A stretch of DNA of 11,532 nucleotides from Rhodobacterales bacterium UBA7416 (GTDB lineage Bacteria > Pseudomonadota > Alphaproteobacteria > Rhodobacterales > Rhodobacteraceae): contig DKMK01000101.1 of the NCBI GenBank assembly GCA_002469545.1, forward strand, positions 1-11,532, given 5' to 3'. Below, one piece after another: positions 1 to 7,657 of the stretch (position 1 is its first letter; each line of letters opens with the position of its first letter). Below the pieces are notes generated by a model. That model saw only the letters and a program-made list of their open reading frames with translations, had not been told where the DNA came from and made no database searches. Made by a program: the position numbers and the translations under genes.

Positions 1-996
1 TCAGATGCTTTTGGTCGCAAAACCGTTTTGGGTGGTGGCATTCTGTTGTTTTTTGTTGCCAGCATTTTTTCAATAACCACCGACGATTTCACAACTCTGC
101 TAATGACACGGTTTATCCAAGGACTGGGCATATCATCGCCGCGTGCAGTTGGCATTGCTCTGGTTCGAGATATCTACAAAGGCCGCCAAATGGCACGTGT
201 GATGTCGTTGGCAATGATGATATTTGTTGTGGCACCTGCAATCGCACCACTTATCGGACAAACCGTCATGCTTACATTCAATTGGCGTATGATTTTTGTT
301 GTAATAATGGGATTTTCATTGGTATCGTTTTTATGGTTATTTATTAGACAAGAAGAAACATTAGCGATCGAAAATCGCCGTCCGTTTCGTTTTGAAACGA
401 TCTGGCAAGGTTACTTAGAGGTGTTTACAAATAAACGCGTTATGATTTCTATGCTGACGGTTTCGTTGGTGTATGCGACACTGTTTTCCTATCTTTCGAT
501 GGCGCAACAAAACTTTGCGATATGGTTAGATTCCGAGGCAAGGTTTCCTCTCTATTTTGGCATAATTTCAATTTTTGGCGCTGTGTCTAATGCCGTAAAT
601 GCACGCTATGTCGAACGTGTAGGTATGTGGTTGATATCTACGATTGCCCTTCTTTCAAACGCAATAATCGCGTTGGCTTTTGCGTTTTTGATCTGGCAAA
701 ATATATTACCAGATCATTTAATGTTGCCGGCTTTTATTATTTGGTCGGGTTTGTTTTTCTTTTTTAATGTGATGTGCTTTGGTAATTTGAATTCGTTGGC
801 AATGGAGCCAGTGGGGCATATTGCAGGCTTGGCTGCATCTATTATTGGCTCTACGGCCACCGCAATTTGTGTCTTTATCGCCATTCCAATTGGCATGATG
901 TTCAATGGAACTGGAATGCCTCTCATACTGTCCACGGCAATTCTGTGCTCCATTTCATTGATTATAAATCTATTCAATCCACGGAGCGTAGATTAG
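1..996 (+). CDS. Bcr/CflA-family MFS multidrug exporter, 5'-truncated by window edge
   Basis: Inner-membrane proton-coupled exporter of the major facilitator superfamily, drug:H+ antiporter type. The reading frame is open from base 1, so the true start lies outside the window; 331 residues are present against about 400 for the family, meaning helix 1 and most of helix 2 are missing. The first visible residues, SDAFGRK, are the MFS motif A loop between helices 2 and 3. RFIQGLG at about residues 37-43 is motif B of helix 4, with the Arg that is conserved in exporters. The following ALVRDIY, ARVMSLAMM and APAIAPLIG segments are the pattern I associate with Bcr/CflA proteins. About ten hydrophobic helices follow. 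The stop TAG (994-996) faces mfd across a 35-base gap that shows only a weak 5-bp inverted repeat (ACATA/TATGT), not a clear terminator. The substrate cannot be predicted; family assignment is fairly sure. Confidence 0.85.
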   Translation, partial: SDAFGRKTVLGGGILLFFVASIFSITTDDFTTLLMTRFIQGLGISSPRAVGIALVRDIYKGRQMARVMSLAMMIFVVAPAIAPLIGQTVMLTFNWRMIFVVIMGFSLVSFLWLFIRQEETLAIENRRPFRFETIWQGYLEVFTNKRVMISMLTVSLVYATLFSYLSMAQQNFAIWLDSEARFPLYFGIISIFGAVSNAVNARYVERVGMWLISTIALLSNAIIALAFAFLIWQNILPDHLMLPAFIIWSGLFFFFNVMCFGNLNSLAMEPVGHIAGLAASIIGSTATAICVFIAIPIGMMFNGTGMPLILSTAILCSISLIINLFNPRSVD

Positions 997-1031
997 CGAC
1001 ACATAAAGAACGCACTATGTTAAATTGACAT

Positions 1032-4000
1032 TCAGCCTTTTTTCATCGCTTTGGACAAAACGGCCAACTCGCGTGCGATAACGTAGGCACCTTTGACTTT
1101 TAGGTCGTCATTGACCCATTCGCGACGCACAACAATTTTGTTGTCTCTAACTTTTGCTGTTCCGCGTGAATCAGCCAAATACTTGGCTAGGCCAGCTGGA
1201 TTGTTGAATTTATCGCGATGGAATTGAATGACGACACCTTTTGGGCCACCATCCAGTTTTGCGATACCAGCTGAGCGGCACATTCCTTTAATGCGAACAA
1301 TCCGCAACAACATATCGACTTCAGATGGCAATTTTCCAAACCGGTCAATCAACTCGGCAGCAAAGGATTCTAACTCAACCTTTTTCGCCAGACTGGACAA
1401 GCGGCGATACAAGCCCAAACGGACATCTAGATCTGGCACGAATGTTGCAGGGATCAAGACAGGCACGCCAAGGTTGATTTGTGGTGACCAAGAGCCATCA
1501 TCAGACAATCCTTCCATTTCACCGGCTTTCATTTTGGCAATCGCCTCTTCCAGCATCTCTTGATACAATTCGTAACCAACTTCACGTACATTGCCAGATT
1601 GCTCTTCGCCCAGCAGATTTCCTGCACCGCGAATATCCAAATCTTGACTGGCCAACATAAACCCAGCACCTAAGCTATCCAGCGATCCCAGAACCCGAAG
1701 TCGTTTCGTTGCTGAAGGTGTAAGTTTCTGCCGTGGTTTCGTCGTCAGGTACGCATAAGCACGTGTTTTGGAACGACCAACCCTGCCCCTGATTTGATAC
1801 AATTGAGACAGGCCAAACATGTCTGCTCGATGAATGATTATTGTATTCGCCGTTGGTATATCAAGACCGCTTTCCACAATTGTTGTGGCAACCAGAATGC
1901 CGTATTTTCCGTCATAAAAGGCATTCATGCGGTCATCTAATTCACTCGCCGCCATTTGGCCGTGGGCAATGACATATTCTACTTCTGGAACTTGTTCCTT
2001 AAGGAACGCTTCTACCTCACCCAAATCTGAGATACGGGGCACAACGAAAAAGCTTTGGCCGCCACGATAATGCTCTCGCAACAGCGCTTCGCGCAATGTA
2101 ACGCTGTCAAATTCGCTGACGTAAGTATGAATTGCTAATCTATCTACAGGCGGTGTGCCGATAATTGATAATTCTCGCACACCTGACAGCGATAATTGAA
2201 GCGTCCTTGGGATCGGTGTCGCTGTTAGCGTTAAAACATGCACGTCTGAACGCAATTGCTTTAACCGCTCTTTGTGGGTTACGCCAAACTTTTGTTCTTC
2301 ATCGATAATCAACAATCCAAGGTTTGCAAACTTTATGTCTTTGGCCAATAAAGCATGGGTTCCCACCACAATCTCAACCGCACCGTCCCTTAAGGCTTGG
2401 CGGTTTTTCTTCATTTGCGTTGGAGTCACAAAGCGAGATAATTGAAGAACGCGTATACCCGTCCCGCGAAAGCGTTCTTCAAAAGACTTGAAATGCTGGC
2501 GAGCCAACAAAGTTGTTGGCGCAATTATTGCAACCTGGGTGCCAGAGCTTGCGGCGACAAACGCCGCCCGTAACGCTACTTCTGTTTTTCCAAATCCAAC
2601 ATCACCACAAATCAACCTGTCCATAGGTCTGCCTGATGCCATATCTTCTAATACGTCTTCGATGGCGTTTAACTGATCATCGGTTTCGGAATACGGAAAA
2701 CGTGCGCAAAATGCTTCCCATAAATCTTGTGGTGCTTCCATTACTTCTGATTTACGCAGCGCTCTTTCCGCGGCTATACGGATTAACTTGTCCGCCACTT
2801 CGCGAATTCGCTCTTTTAATTTTGCTTTCTTGGCTTGCCATGCACCTCCGCCCAAGCGATCCAGCATACCGGATTCGTGACCATAGCGGCTTAACAACTC
2901 AATATTTTCTACCGGAAGGTAAAGACGCGTTTCGCTAGCATATTCTAAAACTAAACAATCGTGCGGTGCCCCTGCGGCGACTACAGTTTCCAAGCCATGA
3001 TACCGTGCAACACCGTGATCAACATGGACCACAAGATCGCCTACTGATAAGCTGGATGCTTCAGTTAAGAAATTTTCTGCGCGCTTGCGACGTTTTGAGC
3101 CACGGATTAATCTTTCACCCAAAACATCTTGCTCAGAAATGACACAAAGCCCTTTAGCTTCAAAACCCTGATCCAAGGGCCAAACAACTAACGAAAGTGA
3201 TCCAGACCTTTGATCAACATCGGACCATGAGGCGACCTTGGTCATACCGGCGACATCTTGATCTGCTAATAAACCATCTAAACGCTCGCGTGCCCCCTCT
3301 GAAAAAGAGGCAATGACCACCGCCGATTCACGCCTTTTCATGGATATGTGATCAGCAAGGCTTTCAAATAAGCGGATTTCTTCGTTTTGACGTTCGGGTG
3401 CAAATGAACGTCCTATGCGCCCACCCATATCTAGTGCATTTGGGCCTGTTGGTTGTGGTAAGGCAACTAATCTATTGATATCGCGGTTACCTAAAACTGT
3501 CTCAAACACCTCTGGCGCCATATAAAGCGTTTCTGGGGCAATTGGCTTGTAGACTGTATCCATGCGAGATTTGGCCTTAAGTGCTTCCATGCGGGCGCCG
3601 TATTGATCAACGATGCTATCCCAACGTCCGTCATGCACTTGGACTAGATTCTCGTCCATAAAAACAGCCGCATCGCCCACATAATCGAACAATGTTTCCA
3701 TGCTATCGTGAAAATAGGGTGCCCAATGCTCAAATCCTTGATGTTTACGACCTGCACTAACGGCTTCGTAAAGAGGATCATCAATCCCAGCAGCGCCGAA
3801 CTCGGTTCTGTATCTGTTTCGAAACCGTGCAACGGATTCTTCGTCTAAAACAACTTCTGATACTGGTGCAAATTCGATTTTCTTAAGCTTTTCAACGGTC
3901 CGTTGCGTAATTGGATCAAAACGCCGGGCACTTTCCAGTTCGTCACCAAACATATCCATGCGAACAGGACCTACTTCTCCTGGGGGGAAAACATCAATTA

Positions 4001-4487
4001 TTCCCCCACGGATAGCATAGTCGCCAGCTTCGGTGACTGTCGGCGTTTGAACAAAACCCATTCGCGTGAAATATTGACGTAGTCGTTTTTGATCCACCTG
4101 ACGACCAACGGTCGCAACAAAGCTACTGTCTCTTAAAACTTCGCGCTTTGGCACGTATTGCGTGACAGCATTAAGTGTGGTGAGAATTAGGAAAGGTTTG
4201 TCAAATCCCGCAGCCAGAGCCGCTAAAATGGCCATGCGCGCTGCAGATACATCACTGTTTGGTGATACGCGATCATAAGGTAAGCAATCCCAAGCTGGAA
4301 ATACAAAAACCGGAACTTGGGGCGCAAAAAACCAAAGCGCACGTTTCAATGCTTCGAGCCTTTTATCATCACGGGAAATGTGGAGTATTGAGCGTTGAGT
4401 TTTTTCTAAACTCTGAACAATTACCTTTGCATCGAATCCTTCAGGAACGCCGGAGAGATTAGTTATATTTTCCGAATATGATATCAT
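1032..4487 (-). CDS. mfd: Transcription-repair coupling factor Mfd
   Basis: ATP-dependent translocase that pushes RNA polymerase stalled at DNA lesions off the template and recruits UvrA for nucleotide excision repair. At 1151 residues it is full length. The UvrB-homology module is N-terminal (about 1-350); the YAIRGG and PVRMDMF segments align with the E. coli UvrA-contact residues R165, R181 and F185, here R160, R176 and F180, so UvrA recruitment looks intact. The RNA polymerase interaction domain is near 480-545 (VVHVDHGVARYHGLE). The RecG-like motor carries Walker A GDVGFGKTE (628-636), DEEQ (729-732), TATP (755-758) and motif VI QIRGRVGR (898-905), followed by the TRG-like segment (933-965) and the C-terminal autoinhibitory domain. 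The ATG at 4487 is the only possible start before an upstream in-frame stop, yet no good Shine-Dalgarno precedes it. It lies 45 bases after a membrane-protein gene on the same strand and is probably co-transcribed with it. Confidence 0.98.
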   Translation of the reverse strand: MISYSENITNLSGVPEGFDAKVIVQSLEKTQRSILHISRDDKRLEALKRALWFFAPQVPVFVFPAWDCLPYDRVSPNSDVSAARMAILAALAAGFDKPFLILTTLNAVTQYVPKREVLRDSSFVATVGRQVDQKRLRQYFTRMGFVQTPTVTEAGDYAIRGGIIDVFPPGEVGPVRMDMFGDELESARRFDPITQRTVEKLKKIEFAPVSEVVLDEESVARFRNRYRTEFGAAGIDDPLYEAVSAGRKHQGFEHWAPYFHDSMETLFDYVGDAAVFMDENLVQVHDGRWDSIVDQYGARMEALKAKSRMDTVYKPIAPETLYMAPEVFETVLGNRDINRLVALPQPTGPNALDMGGRIGRSFAPERQNEEIRLFESLADHISMKRRESAVVIASFSEGARERLDGLLADQDVAGMTKVASWSDVDQRSGSLSLVVWPLDQGFEAKGLCVISEQDVLGERLIRGSKRRKRAENFLTEASSLSVGDLVVHVDHGVARYHGLETVVAAGAPHDCLVLEYASETRLYLPVENIELLSRYGHESGMLDRLGGGAWQAKKAKLKERIREVADKLIRIAAERALRKSEVMEAPQDLWEAFCARFPYSETDDQLNAIEDVLEDMASGRPMDRLICGDVGFGKTEVALRAAFVAASSGTQVAIIAPTTLLARQHFKSFEERFRGTGIRVLQLSRFVTPTQMKKNRQALRDGAVEIVVGTHALLAKDIKFANLGLLIIDEEQKFGVTHKERLKQLRSDVHVLTLTATPIPRTLQLSLSGVRELSIIGTPPVDRLAIHTYVSEFDSVTLREALLREHYRGGQSFFVVPRISDLGEVEAFLKEQVPEVEYVIAHGQMAASELDDRMNAFYDGKYGILVATTIVESGLDIPTANTIIIHRADMFGLSQLYQIRGRVGRSKTRAYAYLTTKPRQKLTPSATKRLRVLGSLDSLGAGFMLASQDLDIRGAGNLLGEEQSGNVREVGYELYQEMLEEAIAKMKAGEMEGLSDDGSWSPQINLGVPVLIPATFVPDLDVRLGLYRRLSSLAKKVELESFAAELIDRFGKLPSEVDMLLRIVRIKGMCRSAGIAKLDGGPKGVVIQFHRDKFNNPAGLAKYLADSRGTAKVRDNKIVVRREWVNDDLKVKGAYVIARELAVLSKAMKKG

Positions 4488-4532
4488 GAATGTGGCATAT
4501 CGATAGGCAGTTTTAGGTGCAACCCCTGCTCA

Positions 4533-5048
4533 TTAAATTCCACGGAGAATGACTAAGAAATAGGCAGCATAAAAACTTGTGACGAATATCGCCACTATCC
4601 CAACAAATTGTTTTGCCATCCTAAGTTTCGTAAACCCCGTGCATAATTCTGATCCCCGAAGATTATTAGAAATAACGCGATATGCAAATCTTAGCGCCAA
4701 AATGTTGCCAATTAAGAGCCCAATTAAGAGCATTCCGAGCGCCTGCATCATCTCGATATTAAATTTGAACCCAAGGGTCACAATTGTAGCGATAAGGAAC
4801 ATTCCTATCGAACTTATCCAAACGCCATATTTATCAAATGTATTTGTAAGTTTACGAGAATTTACATGAATCATAGATTCTAGATCATCCATATCTGCTC
4901 CACCATTTCGCATCGCATCTCGAACGTCATGCAATCCAGCACCAAGAGAGAAATGTGTCATCCTTGACCACGAAACAGCAACAATCAACCAGAACCAAAA
5001 ACTGTTGAAGCTTTCTGAATTCATCAGTCGCGCCAAATCGAAATCCAT
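4533..5048 (-). CDS. Uncharacterised four-helix membrane protein, Rhodobacteraceae type
   Basis: A 171-residue integral membrane protein of unknown function. Four hydrophobic segments are visible, near residues 14-30, 76-93, 98-119 and 146-167, with a charged, probably non-membrane stretch (about 38-73) rich in Asp, Arg and Asn between helices 1 and 2. It resembles, from memory, a conserved Rhodobacteraceae family often annotated 'component of SufBCD complex'; nothing in this sequence (no cysteine motif, no ATPase or Suf fold signature) supports that label. AAGGAA at 5058-5063 lies 9 bases before the ATG and supports this start. The gene is followed after 45 bases by mfd on the same strand and is divergent from hemB. 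Being real is well supported by length, membrane topology and ribosome binding site; a function is not assignable. Confidence 0.85.
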   Translation of the reverse strand: MDFDLARLMNSESFNSFWFWLIVAVSWSRMTHFSLGAGLHDVRDAMRNGGADMDDLESMIHVNSRKLTNTFDKYGVWISSIGMFLIATIVTLGFKFNIEMMQALGMLLIGLLIGNILALRFAYRVISNNLRGSELCTGFTKLRMAKQFVGIVAIFVTSFYAAYFLVILRGI

Positions 5049-5106
5049 CAGAGATTGTTCCTTGTTATGGAAAACACGTTCTCATGAACAAACGATGGTT
5101 TTCACT

Positions 5107-5116
5107 TGATTAATCA
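5107..5116. promoter_or_regulatory. Perfect 10-base palindrome in the divergent hemB spacer
   Basis: The 112-base spacer between the membrane-protein gene and hemB must contain promoters in both directions. I cannot find a convincing -35/-10 pair in it. It does contain TGATTAATCA, identical to its reverse complement, 45 bases before the hemB ATG. Such a site could be an operator for a dimeric regulator; it is not a proper FNR-type site because the half-sites are not separated by four bases. In AT-rich spacer DNA a 10-base palindrome can arise by chance, so confidence is low. Confidence 0.25.
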
Positions 5117-5160
5117 CATAAACTTAAGCGAAAGAAACAAAAAACAAAACAGAGATTATC

Positions 5161-6171
5161 ATGGCTTATGTAACTGCTCCTTTTCCAATGTCACGCCCAC
5201 GTCGTTTGCGCCAAAGTGATTGGATGCGCCGCATGGTGTGTGAAACAAAAATTTCAGCTGACGATTTTATCTATCCAATGTTTATTGTAGAGGGCACAAA
5301 TATCAGCGAGCCAGTTCCTTCTATGCCTGGCGTCAACAGACTGTCCGTAGATTTGGCTGTAGAGCGTGCCAATCACGCAGCCAACGTAGGGATACCAGCA
5401 GTTGCCTTGTTTCCGTACACAGATTTAGCATTGAAAACACCGACTGCTGACGAAGCGTTTAATCCTGATAACCTCGTAAACCGTGCAACCCGTGCCATTC
5501 GTGCAGCTGTTCCCGATATCGGTATTATGTTAGACGTCGCACTGGATCCATACAACTCTGATGGACATGACGGCATCGTTCGTGACGGCGAAATAATCAA
5601 CGATGAAACATTGATGGTACTTGAAAAGCAAGCTCTTGTTCAGGCCGAATCGGGCGCAAATATTCTAGGTCCGTCGGATATGATGGACGGTCGAATTGCT
5701 ATTATTCGTCAAGCTTTGGAATCCCACGAACTTCAGAACGTCGCTATAATGGCATATTCAGCCAAGTATGCGTCGGCGTATTATGGACCTTTTCGCGATG
5801 CAGTGGGTGCTTCCGGTGCGTTAAAAGGTGATAAGAAAACGTATCAAATGGATTCAGGGAATTCGAATGAAGCGATTCAAATGATTGCGCGTGATCTTTC
5901 AGAAGGCGCAGATATGGTTATGGTTAAGCCAGGGATGCCTTATTTGGATATCTGCCAGCGTGTGAAAACGGAACTTGGCGCACCTTGTTTTGCATACCAA
6001 GTTTCCGGCGAATACGCGATGATTGAAGCCGCCGCTCAAAATGGTTGGATCGACAGGGACAAAGTAATCGCAGAAAGTTTAATGGCCTTTAAGCGCGCTG
6101 GCTGTGCTGGTATCCTTACTTATCATGCAGTTGATATGGCTGAAATGCTGGATAGCGGAATGCCAATTTAA
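5161..6171 (+). CDS. hemB: Porphobilinogen synthase (5-aminolevulinate dehydratase)
   Basis: Cytoplasmic enzyme that condenses two 5-aminolevulinate molecules to porphobilinogen, the second common step of heme, bacteriochlorophyll and cobalamin synthesis. The 336 residues match the family length. Both Schiff-base lysines are present: K202 in AYSAKYAS and K256 in MVKPGMPYLD. The metal-loop segment DVALDPYNSDGHDG (125-138) has Ala127, Asp129 and Asp137 where zinc enzymes have three cysteines, so this is the aspartate-type, zinc-independent enzyme common in alphaproteobacteria, plants and Pseudomonas. The N-terminal RPRRLRQSDWMRR arm is typical and fixes the start; the ribosome binding site is a modest AGAGA at about 5151. 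The gene is divergent from the membrane protein-mfd pair. No terminator is obvious after the TAA; the next gene has its own promoter in the 133-base spacer. Confidence 0.98.
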   Translation: MAYVTAPFPMSRPRRLRQSDWMRRMVCETKISADDFIYPMFIVEGTNISEPVPSMPGVNRLSVDLAVERANHAANVGIPAVALFPYTDLALKTPTADEAFNPDNLVNRATRAIRAAVPDIGIMLDVALDPYNSDGHDGIVRDGEIINDETLMVLEKQALVQAESGANILGPSDMMDGRIAIIRQALESHELQNVAIMAYSAKYASAYYGPFRDAVGASGALKGDKKTYQMDSGNSNEAIQMIARDLSEGADMVMVKPGMPYLDICQRVKTELGAPCFAYQVSGEYAMIEAAAQNGWIDRDKVIAESLMAFKRAGCAGILTYHAVDMAEMLDSGMPI

Positions 6172-6220
6172 TCGTTGCCTCATTGTTGGTGCAGAAAATT
6201 GCCGATCACTTTTTGTGCAC

Positions 6221-6249
6221 GTGACAGTAACTTAGAAATACTGTATATT
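6221..6249 (+). promoter_or_regulatory. Sigma-70-like promoter of the SYLF-domain gene
   Basis: GTGACA (6221-6226) and TATATT (6244-6249) each match the consensus hexamer at five of six positions and are separated by exactly 17 bases. Transcription would start near 6256, giving a leader of roughly 50 bases before the ATG at 6305. This is the best promoter-like sequence in the window. Confidence 0.6.
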
Positions 6250-6261
6250 TACCTTAGAAGT
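6228..6261 (+). repeat. 12-base tandem near-repeat around the -10 element
   Basis: TAACTTAGAAAT (6228-6239) recurs as TACCTTAGAAGT (6250-6261), ten of twelve bases identical, with the CTTAGAA core exact. The copies are 22 bases apart, about two helical turns, so they face the same side of the DNA, one in the promoter spacer and one across the predicted transcription start. This is what a repressor operator pair looks like, but no regulator is identified and chance is possible for a pair of this length. Confidence 0.35.
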
Positions 6262-6292
6262 TCGCCGCAGAGTGAACTCTAGGCAGTTTTAC

Positions 6293-6297
6293 AGGAG
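6293..6297 (+). promoter_or_regulatory. Ribosome binding site fixing the SYLF gene start
   Basis: AGGAG lies 7 bases before the ATG at 6305. The frame is open further upstream to a GTG at 6272, but that start has no ribosome binding site and would put extra residues in front of the Tat signal, so 6305 is preferred. Confidence 0.75.
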
Positions 6298-6304
6298 CTT
6301 TATC

Positions 6305-6862
6305 ATGAGCTATTCAACACGCAGGCAATTCATTGCAGCATCGAGCGCGAGCTTGATTGGTGTAACTACAGCTTTCCCCGCCGCCGCCGCAAGTCGTCGT
6401 AAGATTGACAGACGGATTGACACGGCCATCAGTGATTTAGAAAACACATCAGCCGCTTTGGCCAACCTTTTGGACACGAGTGCTGGTTGTCTTTTGATGC
6501 CGCGCGTACGTCGCGCAGGATTAGGTTTCGGAGCAGCATACGGCGAAGGCGCGCTTTTGATTGGGCGTGCACCGGTTGAGTACTACTCAGTTGCTGCAGC
6601 GTCCTTTGGGTTTCAAATTGGTATTCAGCAGTATGCGTCAGCGTTGTTCTTCACTTCAGAACATAGTTTAGCAAAATTCCGCCGTCGTGACGGTTGGACT
6701 ATTGGTGCCGATATTGAGTACACGGCATGGGATCAGGGCGACGCCGCTGATATTGATACAAATACATCGTCAGACGAAGTATATGGTGTCGTCTTCAGTC
6801 AAGAAGGATTGCACATCGGCGCAACTCTTGAAGGTTCTAAATACTCACGAATTACACGATAA
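6305..6862 (+). CDS. Tat-exported SYLF-domain (Ysc84/DUF500) lipid-binding protein
   Basis: A 185-residue periplasmic protein. The N-terminus has a twin-arginine export signal: STRRQFI at residues 4-10, a hydrophobic stretch (about 11-24) and an AAA-S signal-peptidase site near residue 29. There is no lipobox cysteine, so it is not a lipoprotein. The rest is one SYLF domain: MPRVRRAGLGFGAAYGEGALL (from about 65), YYSVAAASFGFQIGIQQ (from about 93), the LAKFRRRDGW segment, and the closing LEGSKYSRI. SYLF domains bind phosphoinositides and actin in eukaryotes (Ysc84/SH3YL1); the role of the bacterial secreted forms, seen often as single-domain proteins, is poorly known and envelope-lipid binding is an inference. 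It has its own promoter and ribosome binding site downstream of hemB, and converges on rpe with a 35-base gap. The Tat route implies folding before export, which is unusual enough to note because no cofactor site is visible. Confidence 0.9.
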   Translation: MSYSTRRQFIAASSASLIGVTTAFPAAAASRRKIDRRIDTAISDLENTSAALANLLDTSAGCLLMPRVRRAGLGFGAAYGEGALLIGRAPVEYYSVAAASFGFQIGIQQYASALFFTSEHSLAKFRRRDGWTIGADIEYTAWDQGDAADIDTNTSSDEVYGVVFSQEGLHIGATLEGSKYSRITR

Positions 6863-6869
6863 TATTTGC

Positions 6870-6888
6870 GTTAGCTTGTTTGGCTAAC
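6870..6888. terminator. Possible bidirectional terminator hairpin between the SYLF gene and rpe
   Basis: GTTAGC (6870-6875) and GCTAAC (6883-6888) form a 6-bp stem with a 7-base loop in the 35-base gap between the convergent stops. The flanks are AT-rich on both sides (ATTGATTTTATT on the right, AATATTT on the left), but there is no uninterrupted U-run, so this is a moderate candidate. Confidence 0.45.
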
Positions 6889-6897
6889 CCATTGATT

Positions 6898-7584
6898 TTA
6901 TTGATTACAGGATGATTTTATTGCTGCAATATTGCGTTGGTAATCGGCGGGTGTACCACCCTTGAAAACTGCGGACCCGGCAACCATGACGTCGGCTCCA
7001 GCTTCCCAGCACAATGGCGCTGTTTCAGGTGACACACCACCGTCAACTTCCAGCCATATTGGTCTATCACCAATCATTTTGCGCGCTTCTGCGACTTTGT
7101 CGACCATCGAATGTGTGAATTTTTGTCCGCCAAAGCCTGGGTTGATCGTCATAATCAATATCAAATCAATTTTATCTAGACAATATTCAATTACAGATAG
7201 TGGGGTTGTGATATTCAATGCGACGCCCGCTTTGGCGCCAAAGCTACGAATAGCCTCCAAGGAGCGATCCAAGTGAGGGCCTGCTTCCGCGTGCACTGTC
7301 AGCACATCTGACCCTGCTTTAGCAAAAGCCTCGAGATAGGTATCAGCAGGTGAAATCATCAAATGCACATCCATTACCGTTTTTACATACGGACGAATTG
7401 CAGCCACCACATTAGGGCCAATTGTTAGGTTTGGTACAAAATGACCGTCCATAGGATCTACGTGAATCCAATCGGCGCCAGCCGCCTCCACATCTGTGAT
7501 TTCTTGACCTAAGCGCGCGAAATCTGCGGACAGGATTGATGGTGCAATATTAAGAGGGCGTTTTGGGTTGAATACGGCAGGCAT
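6898..7584 (-). CDS. rpe: Ribulose-phosphate 3-epimerase
   Basis: Cytoplasmic TIM-barrel enzyme interconverting ribulose 5-phosphate and xylulose 5-phosphate in the pentose phosphate pathway and Calvin cycle. With the start at 7584 it is 228 residues, the normal length. IAPSILSADFA (13-23) opens the barrel. Metal ligands are H41 and D43 (WIHVDPMDGHF), H74 (MDVHLMIS) and D181 (LEVDGGVSPETAP). D43 and D181 are also the acid/base pair; NPGFGGQKF (148-156) and VAGSAVFKGG (201-210) bind phosphate. The Pro44 inside HVDPMDG replaces the usual aliphatic residue. The frame stays open upstream to 7719, but that would add 45 residues without family similarity and run into the divergent acylase gene; AAGGAA placed 5 bases before 7584 decides for the shorter form. 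The gene stands alone, divergent from the acylase and convergent with the SYLF gene. Confidence 0.97.
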   Translation of the reverse strand: MPAVFNPKRPLNIAPSILSADFARLGQEITDVEAAGADWIHVDPMDGHFVPNLTIGPNVVAAIRPYVKTVMDVHLMISPADTYLEAFAKAGSDVLTVHAEAGPHLDRSLEAIRSFGAKAGVALNITTPLSVIEYCLDKIDLILIMTINPGFGGQKFTHSMVDKVAEARKMIGDRPIWLEVDGGVSPETAPLCWEAGADVMVAGSAVFKGGTPADYQRNIAAIKSSCNQ

Positions 7585-7589
7585 GGCAG

Positions 7590-7595
7590 TTCCTT
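7590..7595 (-). promoter_or_regulatory. Ribosome binding site fixing the rpe start
   Basis: Read on the minus strand, AAGGAA lies 5 bases before the ATG at 7584. It selects this start over a second in-frame ATG at 7599 and the far upstream ATG at 7719. Confidence 0.75.
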
Positions 7596-7657
7596 GCATT
7601 AGTGAGGCTTTATCCTTCTTTAAGCGGCAAAGCTCTGCCAGTCCATAAGCATTTCCA

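Noticed and set aside
28..30. TTG at base 28 as the start of the MFS gene
   Set aside because: The frame is open to base 1 and the residues before it form MFS motif A (SDAFGRK), so the gene is cut by the window edge and does not start here.
997..1031. Terminator between the MFS gene and mfd
   Set aside because: The only dyad is a 5-bp ACATA/TATGT stem with a 10-base loop and no T-run, too weak to call.
2636..2938. 100-residue open frame antisense to mfd and similar long opposite-strand frames within mfd, hemB, rpe and the acylase gene
   Set aside because: They lie wholly inside well-supported genes, show no family motif or ribosome binding site, and their composition looks like out-of-frame translation of coding DNA.
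5049..5100. LexA-type operator (GTTC/GAAC half-sites) upstream of the membrane protein-mfd pair
   Set aside because: GTTC and GAAC occur (5057-5060, 5078-5081, 5086-5089), but no pair has the direct-repeat N7 spacing of alphaproteobacterial LexA boxes.
5106..5116. FNR/FnrL site upstream of hemB
   Set aside because: TTGATTAATCA lacks the four-base centre between TTGAT and ATCAA half-sites, so it does not fit the motif.
6272..6304. Upstream GTG start for the SYLF protein
   Set aside because: No ribosome binding site precedes it, it lies close to the predicted transcription start, and it would bury the Tat signal behind eleven extra residues.
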